Of a DNA stretch of 64,000 nt, positions 1 through 11,469 are shown piece after piece. The first letter of the stretch is position 1, and each line of letters starts with the position of its first letter. The position numbers were made by a program, and so were the translations under genes. The DNA is taken from positions 53,124,671 through 53,188,670 of the forward strand of contig NW_024609837.1 in NCBI RefSeq assembly GCF_016920785.2. Direction: 5' to 3'. The notes under the pieces are model-generated. The model saw only the letters and a list, made by a program, of their open reading frames with translations. It ran no database searches and was not told the DNA's origin. Origin of the DNA: Ixodes scapularis (taxonomy: Eukaryota > Arthropoda > Arachnida > Ixodida > Ixodidae).

Positions 1-1950
1 TCCGTCTATGAGCTTGCGGGCTTCTAACTTTGATTCCTTCAGACCCCGTCCCCGAATGAATATGACACGGCAATACTTCGCTCTCGGCAAGAGGGTGTAT
101 TCACTAACTTATTGCCTCGGGGGTTTCGGGATCGGGGAACGGTCATCAGCGCGGCCTGGGGGAAGTCCGCTGCTACCGCAGCTGCTCCTAGTCCCAGTGG
201 TGGTCGGTTACACCGCGTCATGGGGACGTCGTTGTCCAGAGTCGCTGTCTCGTCCGTCCGTCGAGTACGCAGCTCGACGTCAAGCCCGCACTTCCCCCGC
301 CAGCGCCCGTCTCCCGCCGATTTCACCACCAGCGTCTTCCGTCTCTCCATCGCTGCACGCTCCTTCGTGTCCGGCGCCCGAGAGAGCCTCCCTTTGTCCC
401 GCGTCCCCTTTTCTAGCCTTTGCCCCTTTGTTCCGAGAAGTTAGCTCCGCGACATCAGTTGGCTTAGAGGTGTGGTGCAGCCGGATCTTCTGGTGCGCGA
501 GGCCATCGAAGCTCCCCCGAGGAATGACGTATCTCGGAAGCATTGAGGGCGTTAAGCTTCTGCCGGGTCAACGACAGAGCCCGAATGGCTGGAATGTCGA
601 GCTCGGAGGCTCATCGCGGAGGAGGGCACAGATTTCCACAAGCTCTGTCGGTTAACCGTCGCGGGGGTTCATGTTCGCGGGGATTCATAAAATACTCTCA
701 TTCAAGTCGCGACGATGAACCGGAGGTGCTCGCAGATAGCCAACAGGTGCCAGAAAAGTTGCGATGGTGCGCGGGCTTTGCGCCAAGCACTGGAACGACC
801 CCTGAAGGCGTTTGAAAGGCAAAGTATTCTCAACGACAGGGCAGCCTCTTGCAACATCAGCAGTTTAACGGTGCTCGAAAGTGCCACGCTCTCATTTCAG
901 CAGAGATAGCGCAGTCGGCCAGATCGAAGCGCAGTCGGCTCTCGATTCCTGATCGCTACGTCAATGCTCTGTCTGCACTGAGGGCGCGTGCACTGACATT
1001 CGAAACAGCTCTTTTGAGACTGCATACGGGCCAGGGAGACGAATCTATAGCCCGACATATTGTCGTGACAATGTGCCAACAGCAGTAGTCACCTCGACAG
1101 GGGCGTAAGCAGCGACGTTATGTCCATCGACGCCCGTGTTGAGAGCGACGAAATATACATTAAAAACACTTTCAAAAACCGGAAACCAATGTCGAATTAC
1201 TTAATCGTGAGTTGCGCGCCCCCTTAGGGGCGTCCTATTATTTCACTATTCTGCGAATTCCTCAAATGAGCAAGCGCTGTTACCCATATTTTGTTTCTCG
1301 TTCAGAGATATTAAAGTTGTTAGCTTCTTTCAGCAAACAACCCCACCATGCATTGTCATCGTCGTGTTCGATTTGCGTTTTTGAACTTGAGTTTAGTGAA
1401 TCTTTGCATCTTTGTGGCACTTATAATTACAAGTTTTAAGAAATGGTACAGTTTTCGTTAAATGCACACAACTCTCACTAAAAAAAAAAAGAGTTATTTG
1501 CGAGTTGCAAAATCTACGGCGGAGCTTATTCATTGGCAATATTTTTTTTATATTTAAGTTCAGTTTATGTCTGCACATCGTGCGCAGAAAAGCGTCGCGG
1601 TTAATTCCGCACTTCAATTTATAATGTGATTTATACGACGTAAAATATAGGATCTTCATACTTTCTCTTTTTAGTTAACATTTGGGAAGGGCAGTTCCTT
1701 TTGGATTCCAAAAACTATAATTCGTGCTGCTGCCCTCTTCACTCGGTATTGACAGAAGAGTAGACGCTATGCGTATTTTTGGCCGATCGTGTCTCCAGAT
1801 ATGGTCACGTGACTATAGTGTTCATACGGGCGCCTACGTAGAGCACAGCACGTGCCTGAAGGCTACCGCTTGGTAGACCACTCGAATGGCATCCACTTCA
1901 CTGTCAACTTTGGGACGAACTCACAAGAGGATACAAGTGACTCAAATTAT
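1..1950. other. GC-rich then AT-rich stretch, no supported gene
   Basis: The first 700 bases are GC- and CpG-rich and hold a 215-codon open frame (8-655, plus). Its predicted protein is Ser/Arg/Pro-rich low complexity with no domain I recognise, and overlapping frames of similar length lie on both strands, which is what GC-rich non-coding DNA gives by chance. From about 1,100 onward the DNA is AT-rich with only short frames. I see no promoter, RNA gene or repeat here that I can name. Confidence 0.5.
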
Positions 1951-1952
1951 AA

Positions 1953-2010
1953 AGCGCAAGGCACAGACACGAATATGAAGTACTTCAGGTCTGTGTCTGT
2001 CCCTTGCGCT
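1953..2010. repeat. Imperfect hairpin with AGCGCAAGG arms
   Basis: AGCGCAAGGCACAGACAC on the left faces GTGTCTGTCCCTTGCGCT on the right across a short spacer. It resembles the self-complementary tails of other repeats in this window, such as the Penelope-like tails, but its family is not established. The flanks 2,011-2,372 hold nothing else I can identify. Confidence 0.6.
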
Positions 2011-2372
2011 ACATAAGTTCAGTGTGTTGAACCAACTAGCTCAGCTTAGTATTTTGATAAAAGTGAGAAATCTTCTCGCTATGTTCATTGTTTTGATGCC
2101 CCTTAAAGATAAGTGTGGTGTAGGGTGCCTTCATGTGCGCTTTGCTTAGGGTGGTGGCGTCTCGCCATTTTGTCACACACGTTTATTTTTATTTTTTGTT
2201 CAGAAGCTCGTGAAAGAGCGTGTCCCTGCACGCGCTTGTGGCGCTGACTGTGCTATGGCGACACTTTGTTTTCGTCGATTTCTTTGTATTTTCCCCGTGA
2301 GCGCGTGCTGTCAGCATCTGGTACTAGAAAGGGTGGCATCACCCTAAACAGAAGGACATTGAGGCACCCTAG

Positions 2373-2527
2373 TGTGGTGTATTTACAAGAAAAACGGGTT
2401 ACAGAAATCACCCGGTTAGAACACGGCGGCATGCTGTCGCTCGGGTAGGCAGTCAGTCAGTTCACGCGATCGTCTCGCGCGCACGCTGCACGTCAAGGCA
2501 CGAGCACTGCCACACATATAAATAACA
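2373..2527 (-). repeat. 3' LTR of the Mag-like retrotransposon
   Basis: This is the 155-bp partner of the LTR at 6,647-6,798, in the same orientation. It begins TGTTATTTATATGTG on the minus strand, with a 4-bp expansion relative to the 5' copy. Directly upstream on the minus strand lies the polypurine tract. Confidence 0.93.
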
Positions 2528-2539
2528 TTTCCCCCGGCG
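2528..2539 (-). promoter_or_regulatory. Polypurine tract
   Basis: GCCGGGGGAAA on the minus strand, directly upstream of the 3' LTR. Purine tracts here prime plus-strand synthesis in LTR retrotransposons. Its position fixes the LTR boundary. Confidence 0.65.
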
Positions 2540-2590
2540 TAATTGAAGAAATAAAAAAAAATACACACACTGCACACAATGCCGAAAACG

Positions 2591-3290
2591 TTATGCGTCG
2601 TATCTGTCTGGAGGACGACGATGTCTTGTGGGGTAGCGCTGTTGCACAGCGGGATTGTCGGTTGCCCTCTGTGGGGTGGTTGCAAACTCACTGACCACAG
2701 GCTCGTCGACGCAGTTCTCTGGATCCCTCAGGTCGGGCAGGAATCCGTCTGATGTGGCTTGCATCGAGTTTTCACGATGATGAAGCATCTGGTCTTGGTG
2801 ACGGCGCCAGATATATATGCCCCGAGCAGTCGTGACTCGAACCTGGAACGACACTGGGCCATATTGCTTCAGAATTGTGCCGGGAATCCACTTCTGGGAG
2901 CCTCTATATTTCCTCACGAGAACATTGTCGTTCACACTAAAAATCCTTGTTCGTGCCTTTCGCTGCGAGGTCTGGACGAACTGTTGATGTCCTACTCTTC
3001 CCCCAACGGAAGGCTTAATGGCATCGAGTCTTGTGCGAAGTCTTCTGCCTAAGAACAAACTGGCAGGTGTTTCTTTTGTCGTCGTGTGAGGGGTATTGCG
3101 GTACGTCAGGAGAAACGTTTGTACCGTCAACTCCAGGGAGTCTTGCGGTCGTCCTTTTCGGAGAGCAGACTATAATGTCTGGACAAACCTCTCCGCGAGG
3201 CCATTAGTGCTTGGGTGATAGGCCGCGCTCAAGATGTGACGACCTCCTAGATTCTTAATAAAAGCCTTGAATTCTGTTAGACGAACTGAG
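2591..3290 (-). pseudogene. Integrase catalytic Glu region and C-terminal domain
   Basis: Downstream of TDNGPQF the minus strand reads AYHPSTNGLAERFVQTL, which carries the catalytic Glu, followed by an in-frame stop. An open 179-residue stretch (2,591-3,130) then contains LLTYRNTPH and a GPY/F-like domain (VLVRKYRG, then ILKQYGPVSFQV), typical of gypsy integrase tails. The stop and the earlier frameshift mean no functional integrase can be made from this copy. Confidence 0.88.
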
Positions 3291-3719
3291 GACCGTTGTC
3301 CGTAACAATGGCCTCAGGTACACCAAAACGAAAAACAAGTCCTGAAGACGTTGGATCCTGTGCTGTGATGTCGTCTCCTCCATCACATAGACCTCGGGCC
3401 ACTTTGAGTGTGCATCTACGGCGACCAAAAACATCTTCCCCTTGACTGGACCCGCGAAATCCAAATGCACCCTTTGCCAGGGCGATGTCGGCCATGCCCA
3501 AGGGTGAAGGGGCGCGGGGACTGGCTCGCTCCGCTGTTGATAGCATTCTTGACATGCTTTCACTTGCTCTTCCAGGTCATTGTCAATTGAAGGCCACCAG
3601 ATGTAGCTCCTGGCTAATTCCTTGCTTCTGACAATACCTGGATGACCCGGATGTGTCTCTTCAAGCAGGAGATTGCGCAGTTTGGTGGTACGACTACCCG
3701 CATGCCATACATCAGACAC
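3255..3719 (-). pseudogene. Integrase zinc-binding domain and start of catalytic core
   Basis: The frame shows the H-H-C-C zinc finger (HPGHPGIVRSKELAR, then WWPSID, then CQECYQQR) and the first catalytic Asp in VHLDFAGPVKGKMFLVAVDA. Integrase inserts the element's cDNA into the chromosome. The frame is lost near 3,390, before the second catalytic Asp, which is found in the overlapping frame at 3,277-3,555 (VTDNGPQF). Confidence 0.9.
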
Positions 3720-4672
3720 CCTTGATGCACAGTGAGCTCCAGACGTCTGTCAAAGAAAGGCTTCATTTCCTTGTCAGTGATGGACGATGGCCAGCCCACG
3801 TGTGTCAAGTCGAGTACTTTGCTTAACAAAGGGTCGTGGCGTGTCGCACGAGCAATGTCACGGCTGGTGACAGGTAGCGTATCTAGACGCAGAGAATAGA
3901 AAGTTTCGTTTCCTTCGGTAGATTCATCTGCCACAATGTCAAGTGGCAATCTTGACAACCAGTCTGCTTCAGCGTTGTCACTTGATTTCTTAAACTGGAG
4001 CGAGTAGCTGTACGTAGACAGCGTCACTGTCCAGCGCTGCATCCGTGCAGCAGCCATTGCTGGAATGCCTGTTTTCGGGCCGAAAATGGTTTGCAAAGGC
4101 TTATGGTCTGTAATCAAGGTAAAGAAACGGCCGTAAATATACACGTGCAATTTTTTAACTCCAAAAATCAGGGCCAGTGCTTCTTTCTCAATCTGACTGT
4201 AGTTCTTTTCAGCCTCCGATGAGGTACGAGACGCGTAAGCCACAGGTTGAACTTTTCCGTCCGGAGAAACTTGAGAAAGAACGGCGCCTATGCCGTATTG
4301 CGATGCGTCACAGGCGAGCTGCAGGGGTCTTTTGGGATCATAATGAACTAAGATCGGTGGGGAAGTCATCGCAGCTTTGATTTTCTGAAAAGCGGACTGG
4401 CAAACTTCGTCCCACGTCCATTCTTCTCCTTGTCTCAGCATCTTGTACAAGGGGTGTGCCAGCGTAGAAAGTTGCGGAACGAACTTTCCGTAGTAGTTCA
4501 CCATCCCAAGGAACGACTGCAGTTGCTGCTTGTTTTTCGGAGCAGAAGCATTCAGCAGTGCAAACACTTTCTCAGGGGATACGCAAACACCTTCGGCGTT
4601 GATGACGTGGCCTAGATAACGTAGTTCGTGCTGAAAAAAACGAGCACTTGTCACCCCGCACTCGCACACCAC
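3614..4672 (-). pseudogene. Reverse transcriptase thumb, RNase H and linker
   Basis: The 352-residue open segment starts in the thumb (YLGHVINAEG, FLGMVNYYGKFVP) and runs through a complete RNase H domain: LACDASQYGIGAVLSQ supplies the first catalytic Asp, then YSQIEKEALALIFGV the Glu, then LITDHKPL an Asp, and DNAEADWLSRLPL the last Asp. RNase H would remove the RNA template. After RNase H the frame enters the linker to integrase and is lost near 3,690. This is the best preserved enzymatic segment of the element. Confidence 0.92.
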
Positions 4673-4841
4673 GTTCTTGTAATCTCGACAAGACGGCTTC
4701 GAGATTGCTGAGGTGTTCTTGCTTCGACTTTCCGGTGATCAGGATGTCATCGAGATAGCAGCTGACACCCTTCAGGCCCTTTAGCATATTATCCTCTGGA
4801 ACTCTGGAAGATGCCTGGTGCTGATGAGATGCCAAAAGCAA
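4572..4841 (-). pseudogene. Reverse transcriptase catalytic YLDD segment
   Basis: The frame carries YLDDILITGKSKQEHLSNL, the motif C catalytic Asp pair (YLDD) followed by the conserved TG..EEHL-type helix. It continues in the thumb with a Lys-Cys-Ser-Phe block. YLDD and the following residues are typical of Mag-type gypsy elements. The frame is shifted against both neighbouring segments (near 4,820 and 4,650). Confidence 0.9.
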
Positions 4842-5145
4842 GACGATTCATGGCGTACAGCCCTTTGTGCGTGTTCAGCGTTAGCAACTTTTTTGAGTTG
4901 TCCGCCATAACCACCTGTTGGTAAGCCCTGCTGAGGTCGATCTTTGAGAATTCTTGTCCGCCAGTTAAGGCCGCCAACAGCTCATCAATACGTGGTATGG
5001 GGTACCTGTCCACCTCCAGGCAGGGATTGAGCCTAGCCTTGAAATCTCCGCAGAGGCGTATACTGCCATCCTTTTTTACTACAGGCACAAGGGGTGTCGC
5101 ATACTCGCTGGTAGCCACAGGCGTGATGACTCCCAACTTTTCCAT
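4789..5145 (-). pseudogene. Reverse transcriptase fingers and palm, segment 1
   Basis: The 118-residue segment shows the classic gypsy blocks in order: LGVITPV, ATPLVPVVKKDG, then RLCGDFKARLNP, then YPIPRIDELLAAL, then FSKIDLSRAYQQV (the catalytic Asp of motif A is in KIDL), and finally LAFGISSAPGIFQ. RNA-directed DNA polymerase activity is the family function. A frameshift near 4,820 separates this segment from the YLDD box. By length and motif spacing, nothing is missing. Confidence 0.92.
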
Positions 5146-5360
5146 TTTGCCAATTCTGTGTCAACTGCTGCTTGCAGTGCGAATGGAATGCTCCTAGCCT
5201 TCAGAAACTTCGGCTGTGAACCTTCACGAAGGAAAAAGTTCGGCTTGTTCTCCAGAAATGGTGCCAAGCTCATCTCTGAACAGGTCGCTGTGGTTCTCCA
5301 ACAAGGCGAACAACTTTTGTTTGAGACTCTCCGACGTGTCGAGCCTGTTGACAGGGACAA
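5079..5360 (-). pseudogene. Start of reverse transcriptase, frameshifted segment
   Basis: This frame carries NFFLREGSQPKFLKARSIPF, the linker that leads into gypsy reverse transcriptases (KAR followed by PFA, where the fingers begin). It follows the gag-protease frame after a shift near 5,240. It runs out near 5,145, where a second shift moves the signal to the frame starting MEKLGVITPV. Part of the same broken pol gene. Confidence 0.8.
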
Positions 5361-6642
5361 GGTTCTTCCAGTCTAGCCGAATTTCTCGCAGCCATTCTCT
5401 GCCAAGCAATGCCGGTCCCTTGGTTTCCACGACGTACAGTGCAAGCTCTTTACTTTGGTCGTTGTGCTGCACAAAGACCAAGGCAAGACCCTTCAGCTTC
5501 AAAAAGTCTCCTGTATACGTGCGAAGTGTCAGCGCTGTTGGTTGTAGCTGCTTTCTTGGGAACAGCTTCCGAAATTCAGTCAAGGAGACAACGGACACAG
5601 CTGCGCCTGTGTCAAGTTCCATTGTAAGCTTCACACCGTCAACATTTATGGGTACGGAGTTTGGTTTCAAGCCCGCAGCCTTGACCGCTTGCAGAGATAC
5701 CGCGTCGTGAACGGACGTCAGCGTTTTCACCTGCCTTTGTCGTTTCGATTTTGTCGGCTTCGTGTTACCCGAACGGCAGGCGCGCTGAATGTGCCCTTTC
5801 CGGTTGCACTTGAAACATGTGACACCGACGTGGGGGCACGCATCACTGCGATGGTTGGTCGAGCCACAACGGAAACAACTTGACTGCTCAGGTACTTGCT
5901 TGTCTATCTGCGCTTTGTGGTCGACCCGAACCTTGTGGACGCCAGGGACCGATGCACCGCTGGTGTGCGTTAACGCTGCACTTTTAGTTGCTATTTCCAT
6001 CGCAAGAGCCCTCCCTACCGCTTTCTGGAAAGTCAGCTTTTTGTCTTCTGTGAAGAGGACGCGCTGTACATCTTCTCGGCGAAGGCCGCACACAAAACGG
6101 TCGCGTAGCGCCTCATCAAGAAAGCCTCCAAAATCACAGCTCTGTGCTAGATCCCGAAGTACCGCTACAAATTCGGTGATGGACTCACTTTCTTCTTGCG
6201 AACGCTTGTAGAACTTCGCCCTTTCCGCTATGACGAATGGCTGCGGCGCAAGATGATTGCCCAGAAGCTTGAGTAACGCGGTAAACGACTTTTCGGACGG
6301 TGACTGCGGGGACGTAAGCGACTTCAACAAAGCGTACGTCTTCGGACCGATGACACTCAAGAAGGCATGGACCTTCTTACCTTCGGGAACCTCGTTTACC
6401 AGGAAGTATGACGCCAGTCTTTCTTCATAGGAGCGCCAGTCACTCGTCGTATCGTCGAAAGACTCGATGTGCCCGATGCGACTCATGGTCTTCGCTGAGG
6501 GGTCGCCGCTTGATGGCCGCTCCAGGATTCCGAGGCTGGACAATCCTTGGCTCCAGTCAAGCCCCCAGCAGTCAGACGATGATCCAACCGTGGACCCGAT
6601 GGCAGCAGGAATTCGTTGCGAGAATCCCATCCTCGTCGCCAA
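5224..6642 (-). pseudogene. gag-protease of the Mag-like element (open 472-codon segment)
   Basis: This 472-residue frame contains the capsid-like region (about residues 60-230), two zinc knuckles of the CX2CX4HX4C type (C256-C269, beginning CFRC; C276-C289, beginning CFKC) and a retropepsin active site DTGA at about residues 344-347. Gag packages element RNA and the aspartic protease would process the polyprotein. The start is probably Met5 of this frame, whose codon overlaps the primer-binding site, so the leader is extremely short. The frame ends early at about 5,224. The natural continuation (residues beginning NFFLREG, leading into reverse transcriptase) sits in another frame, so a one-base shift near 5,240 breaks the polyprotein. 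This is the longest intact piece of the element. Confidence 0.88.
6626..6641 (-). promoter_or_regulatory. Primer-binding site
   Basis: TGGCGACGAGGATGGG on the minus strand, five bases downstream of the 5' LTR. It begins TGG, the complement of the CCA end of a tRNA, as expected for priming of minus-strand DNA synthesis. I cannot name the priming tRNA from sequence alone. Confidence 0.7.
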
Positions 6643-6646
6643 TAAA

Positions 6647-6798
6647 TGTGGTGTATTTACAAGAAAAACGGGTTACAGAAATCAGCCCGGTTAGAACACG
6701 GCTGCATGCTGCCGCTCGGGTAGGCAGTCAGTCAGTTCACGCGATCGTCTCGCGCGCACGCTGCACGTCAAGGCACGAGCACTGCCACACATATAACA
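6647..6798 (-). repeat. 5' LTR of the Mag-like retrotransposon
   Basis: This 152-bp repeat starts TGTTATATGTGTGG and ends ATACACCACA on the minus strand, the usual TG...CA ends. Compared with the other LTR it has two substitutions, a 1-bp indel and a 4-bp indel. The LTR should carry the element's promoter and poly(A) signals, but I see no clear TATA box. Confidence 0.93.
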
Positions 6799-6799
6799 A

Positions 6800-7335
6800 T
6801 AAGCCTTTCTTGAGGGCACCTCCCTGCCGACCTTGAAGAAGCGCCTGCTTTGCAGGCTGGGGAGGAGGAGGTAGGCGGAATGCTGGAGCGAGGGGATCTT
6901 TCCTCCTCTCCTCTCCAGTAATCTATCTGCTTCCCCTCCCCAGCCTTCCTTTCTCTCGCCCTGAAGTCTTAGCTGCGGCCTGTTGGGCTGTCAGGGATTC
7001 CAGTGGCAATGTGACAACGTATTCCAAGTGTACCAAAGCTATCAGTGTTCGAAAACTCCCACGCGTATGTCGGCAACAAGTGATTTCTTCCAAGAAGTCA
7101 CAGAAAGTATTGTGGTGTGGTTCGGTTCGGCAAATTGCAGCTTGTGCCACATCGTGTTGAATTTTCACGGAACCCTTCCTTTTCGTTTTTGTATTTGCGT
7201 GGTTCTTCTACAGTGCCAATGTCGACATATATCTCGGATTACGTCTTTCAAGTCCGCTATTTCTATGGTAAGTGCACTGCAACCTACGTCCTGGCAACGA
7301 TTGACCGTTCTTCTACAGGTATTCTTTCGGATCAT
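6800..7335. other. Spacer with GGAGG-rich segment, no gene
   Basis: Directly beyond the retrotransposon, 6,830-6,960 is purine- and pyrimidine-rich (GGGGAGGAGGAGG and CCTCCTCTCC blocks). The rest has only short overlapping frames on both strands with no recognisable domain. Confidence 0.4.
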
Positions 7336-7695
7336 CTATGGAATTAGGCAGTCTCTATTCTCCCGGCAGCCGGGATAATAATTTCTCAGAAATTCTATCG
7401 GCTGTCGCCTCCCATTAGCTTTCTTAACTGATGTGACAACTGTCGGTTGAATATTGACTTTCTTATTATCGTGGCATGTAAAAACACGTTTTATAGACAA
7501 CTCTTCTATGGGTACCGTTACATGGACACGTTTAGTCGAATCTAAAATATTACCGATACTCATTTCGCGAATTATACGCTGTTGGGATATTTCATCACTG
7601 GTGTATCCCTGGCCGGCCGAACCGTCCACACAATTTCGCGGCCACACTCTGCGACGGCTCATTAAAAATGTTAACCAACCTGGCCCAAACCACAT
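7336..7695 (-). other. Unrecognised 119-codon open frame
   Basis: The frame encodes a basic, non-low-complexity sequence with segments such as VHVTVPIEEL and NIQPTVVTSVKK. Composition looks more protein-like than most frames in this window, but I recognise no domain, splice structure or neighbour that would support a gene. It could be a decayed transposon or host exon. It could equally be chance. Confidence 0.2.
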
Positions 7696-7759
7696 GCCAT
7701 TTGCGGCGACAATCTGGGGTGACTTGTTACATAAAAAAACGAAAACAAAAAACTAATCA

Positions 7760-10040
7760 TAGCTGTTTAGAAAACAGTGTGTAGATGAAACAGCGTGTTA
7801 ATGAAACGACCTGCCGATGAACTGATTGACATTGCACATAGTATAGTATAGAATCGAATGCCTAGAACTGATTGCCATTGCACAACACACATTACAGCCC
7901 AGAATTACCCCGGTTCTTGCTTGCTTTGCAATCTTCTCAGCTGTATGAAAGCTCAGTAGTGCCTCTTCACATTTATCAGATAGCTTACACGTTTGTTCTG
8001 TCTACGATATAGCTTGTATGTAATAAACTTCAAGAATATTTGAAAACAATCTTTTGTCTGTCTTTCTGCATATTTGCAAACACCTGTGCGAGTACGTTTT
8101 TTGTAGGTTTCCTCCATGTTTGAAATAGGTTAATCACGTTTGAGACGTCTTAAATAAATTTGAGATATCCCACCTCCCAGACGATACCCATTTAGGGCTA
8201 ACGAATAATTTGCCCAAATAATCAAAGGACACGTTCAAATGTGTGGGCGAGTGCCCGATCGAACGGGCGTCCTTATCAAACGGGTACCGTATCAAACGGG
8301 TACTGCATTTAACGGGTACTCTTTCAAACGTTTACACGTATCCCATGCCCATAATCATGCTTGATCCGAATGTGTCGACAGGTTCGCCACCCGTCTGAAT
8401 TCCAAATATATTTTTTCCAGTAGGATGACAATTAAGTGAGCAACCGGGGCCTACGGGATTGGCCCCGCTTTACGTTAGTATATTACTCTGGGACTCCGCG
8501 TGGCGGTCCGGAGTCAGTCTCGCCCCAGCGTTCGATCCTGCTGTTTCGCCGACATCGACGCCTGCGATGCAAACCTCGTTTTGTTTTTGTTCTGGACACG
8601 AGTTCGCCTCATTAGACGTTTAGTTCCTCCAGTTATTTTCCGCCTGATCTTTTGTTACTCGTGACAATATATCATGTGGAATATTGGGAGGCATTTTAAT
8701 CAGGCGTCAAAGTTGATTTCTCATTTTTAGGACATTTAGTGGTAAATAAACAATAAACAAAATCTTCCCACATAAAAAAAAGCGAGCACACAATGACATT
8801 TAAATTACAGTGAAAGCATCCCCAAGAAAATGCAATTATTTTGAGGAGAAGCGTTCGCGGTGACTCCTAAAGCGTAGTTTTCATTCATATTACTTCAATA
8901 ACAAAGAATTGTTTTTACTGCTTTCAAGAAAGTTTTAAATAAGTTTTGGGGGGATGGAAGGTCCTGAGGTGCACTCACCATATCCATTTCTCACCGTAGA
9001 CCCGTCATCAATCTTCAATCTAAGAAAGAAACGACTGTGAAGTTTAGGCGAGTGGCAAATGGAACGAAAAAGAAATTGCGGTAATTACTTACTTTGTTAC
9101 GAGGCAGATAATGTCAAAATGGATCTGGTTTCTAAAATATTCAGTTAGCGTAGAAATTGCTCCGTCTGGCCAAATATTTTCTCCGTTTTTCTTTTCTTCT
9201 AACATTAATTTTAGCCCCCCTTGGTTCTCCTAAACATGAACAAAGGATAGTATTTTAGAGGCCCGCATACATTTTTAAGGTATGTCTAGGCAACACAAGT
9301 TGAACAAACATATAACTCGCATACTATTATGATTAGCTAGTAATTGCCTAAAACATAATTTTTTGTTTTATTATGTATTGTTTATTGATTGAACTTTCAT
9401 TCACGTGGTAGTGTTGAGCAATAAGTTGTAGAAATACAGGATGTTAGTGAAATAAAATATTATGTTGATGCATTTGTAAGGCTCAGCGAGGAAACACTTT
9501 AATGACTTAATTTAGGCAGATAATTTTTCTTAGCTCTCAAATAGTAAAGATGAAATGCAATTAAAATATTTAACAACCATATGACGGACCTAATAAGCAA
9601 TTGAAAACAAAGCCCCAAATTTGGACAACTGTACATGTATTTTGCGGTCCCCTTTTTGTTGATCGCTTTTATTTTCTTAAAAATGAAATGTTCACTCAAA
9701 TTTACGATTGTTAGGCATTAAAGAAAAAGGAACAGTTGAAATGAGAATTCTTCATGCATTCATTTCTTTATTTTCCTTGCTCATGAACAGCTGATGCCTT
9801 GGTCGAGAATGATGCCCTAACCGATAAACTGCTAATTAGAAACAACTTAAACGCTAAAACTAGAGTTAAAATGTCAATATCCACTGCACCAAGAATGATA
9901 TGCAAGTGTTGTATGCAGGTCATGGGGCTAATTGAGATTATTAGATTAACAAAATGTAAAAAAAACTTGCAAAACATGCCTTGCAATGAGAACATGAATA
10001 GATGACACGAGATCATGGCATAGAATTCGGAAGTTTAAAC
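7760..10040. other. AT-rich intergenic stretch with short repeats
   Basis: No supported gene. 8,250-8,335 has about four diverged copies of a 16-base motif around TATCAAACGGGTACC. A GC-rich island at 8,440-8,620 contains a small hairpin, GACTCCG facing CGGAGTC (about 8,490-8,515), and a GGGGCC/GGCCCC pair at about 8,447-8,468. Its origin is unknown. It could be a relic of an LTR or leader. The remainder is AT-rich with no pattern I can name. Confidence 0.4.
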
Positions 10041-10049
10041 ATTCATCTT

Positions 10050-11466
10050 CTCGTAGTGTGGACGAAATTAACTCAAAGTTTTTAAAAAAACACAGAAGTT
10101 AACTCGTCTATAATGTTATCTTATATCTTCACGCAATCTATTGAGTGTTCGACTATACCACGCGACTGGAAGGTGGCTAAGGTGGTCCCTCTTTAGAAGT
10201 CCGGTAATCCACAGTCCGCTCTTAATTGCAGACCATTTTCGATAACAAGTATTTCATGTAAACTTTTGGCACATGTAATTTATTCAAATCTCGTATCATT
10301 TATAGAGTCAAATTTATTTTTTAACCCCTTCCAACACGGTTTTCGTAGACACAATTCCAGTGAAACGTAACTGCTTTCTTTTACAAATGACATAACGTCG
10401 GGCCTGGATCGTGCTCAGTTTTTCGATTGCATCTTTCTTGATTTTGTAAAAGTATTCCGCAAAGTGCCACATCACTTGCTCCTTTTCAAAATTGCAACTT
10501 TAAGTATATATTGACCCTAATATCTTAAAATGGATTGAAAGTTTTGACTAATCGCGCACAATTTGTAATAGCGAATTATTGTACTCCATCTCCTTCTTTG
10601 GTATAAAATCTGGTGTTCCTCAAGCTTCCGTTTTAAGCGTTTTGTTCTTCCTAATATTCATTAATGACCTTTCTAACGGTATCCAGTCCTCTATAACGTT
10701 ATTCGCCGACGTCAGCGCTCTTTACCGCCAAATAAAGACCTATTCGATCAATCTATTGTCCACTGTGATCTCGACCACATCTCTACCTGATGTAATAAAT
10801 GGCTGATGACCCTCAACATTAACAAATGTAAAAGCACGTCATTTCGTACAAATAAATTGGAGTTCACATTACTAATAACTTCTCATAACAAACCCACGTT
10901 AACTACGTTATTAATAATTCTAATCGCATCCTCCGCTACTTACGTCAAAATTTTGCTCAAGCACCCTATTCTCTTGAGCTTCTTCTTTATCATACACTCA
11001 TCCACCTAAAGCTGAAATATGTTTCTGCGATATGGACTGATATTTCAAAGGAGGATTGCGCGTCTTTCTCTTTTTCATAAAATATTTTTTTCATAACCCA
11101 GTGCTGAAACAGGAACTCCTTTTACAGCTTTTATACCATTCATCCCGGGTTGATTACGAATACAAAGTTGCCACAGCTCACTGCAGCACTAACATCTCTT
11201 ATTCGTTCTTGCCAAAACTTGTTCAGAGTGTAACCACCTTCCTCCAGACACCGCCGCGATTGAAGATGTTTGTGGTCTCAAGGCAGCCATAATTGATTAC
11301 GTTTATAATTCTGCAATTTGTTGATTATACTTTTTCTTTTGTGTTCATGCTGTTGCCTATTTTTTGTAATGTGAATTGATAATTGTACTTGGTAAACCCA
11401 TTGCACCCACCCTCTCTGTAACGCCCGATGGGCCCTGAGGGTAATAAAATAAATAAATAAATAAAT
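10050..11466 (+). mobile_element. Decayed non-LTR retrotransposon (CR1/L2-like LINE), 5'-truncated
   Basis: Reading across frames on the plus strand gives LINE reverse-transcriptase blocks in order: a segment ending LNCRPFSITSISCKLL, FQHGFRRHNSS, IFLDFVKVFRKVPHHLL (motif A region), SGVPQASVLSVLFFLIFIND (motif B), then an FADV box where FADD is expected, then the LTLNINKCK and TLIHLKLKYVSAIW regions. It ends GGGCCCTGAGGGTAATAAAA followed by an (AAAT)n tail at 11,447-11,466. Many frameshifts and stops make it a dead copy. The 3' end matches the LINE fragment at 36,340-36,840, so both belong to one family. The family name is inference. Confidence 0.82.
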
Positions 11467-11469
11467 TCA

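Larger units (their letters stand above)
2373..6798 (-). mobile_element. Ty3/gypsy LTR retrotransposon, Mag-like, near full length, broken
   Basis: An LTR at each end (2,373-2,527 and 6,647-6,798) encloses gag, protease, reverse transcriptase, RNase H and integrase in the canonical gypsy order on the minus strand. The primer-binding site lies five bases inside the 5' LTR (6,626-6,641) and a purine tract abuts the 3' LTR. Total length is 4.4 kb, short for the group but with all domains represented. The frame is interrupted near 5,240, 5,145, 4,820, 4,650, 3,690 and 3,390, and there is at least one in-frame stop in integrase. Flanking bases do not give a 4-5-bp target duplication (CTAG on one side, ATAA on the other). 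The Mag-like assignment rests on motif style and is inference. Confidence 0.93.

Noticed and set aside
8..655. 215-codon open frame at the left edge
   Set aside because: GC-rich, low-complexity product; overlapping frames of similar length on both strands; no domain.
2369..6802. 4-bp target duplication around the Mag-like element
   Set aside because: The flanks are CTAG and ATAA, which do not match.
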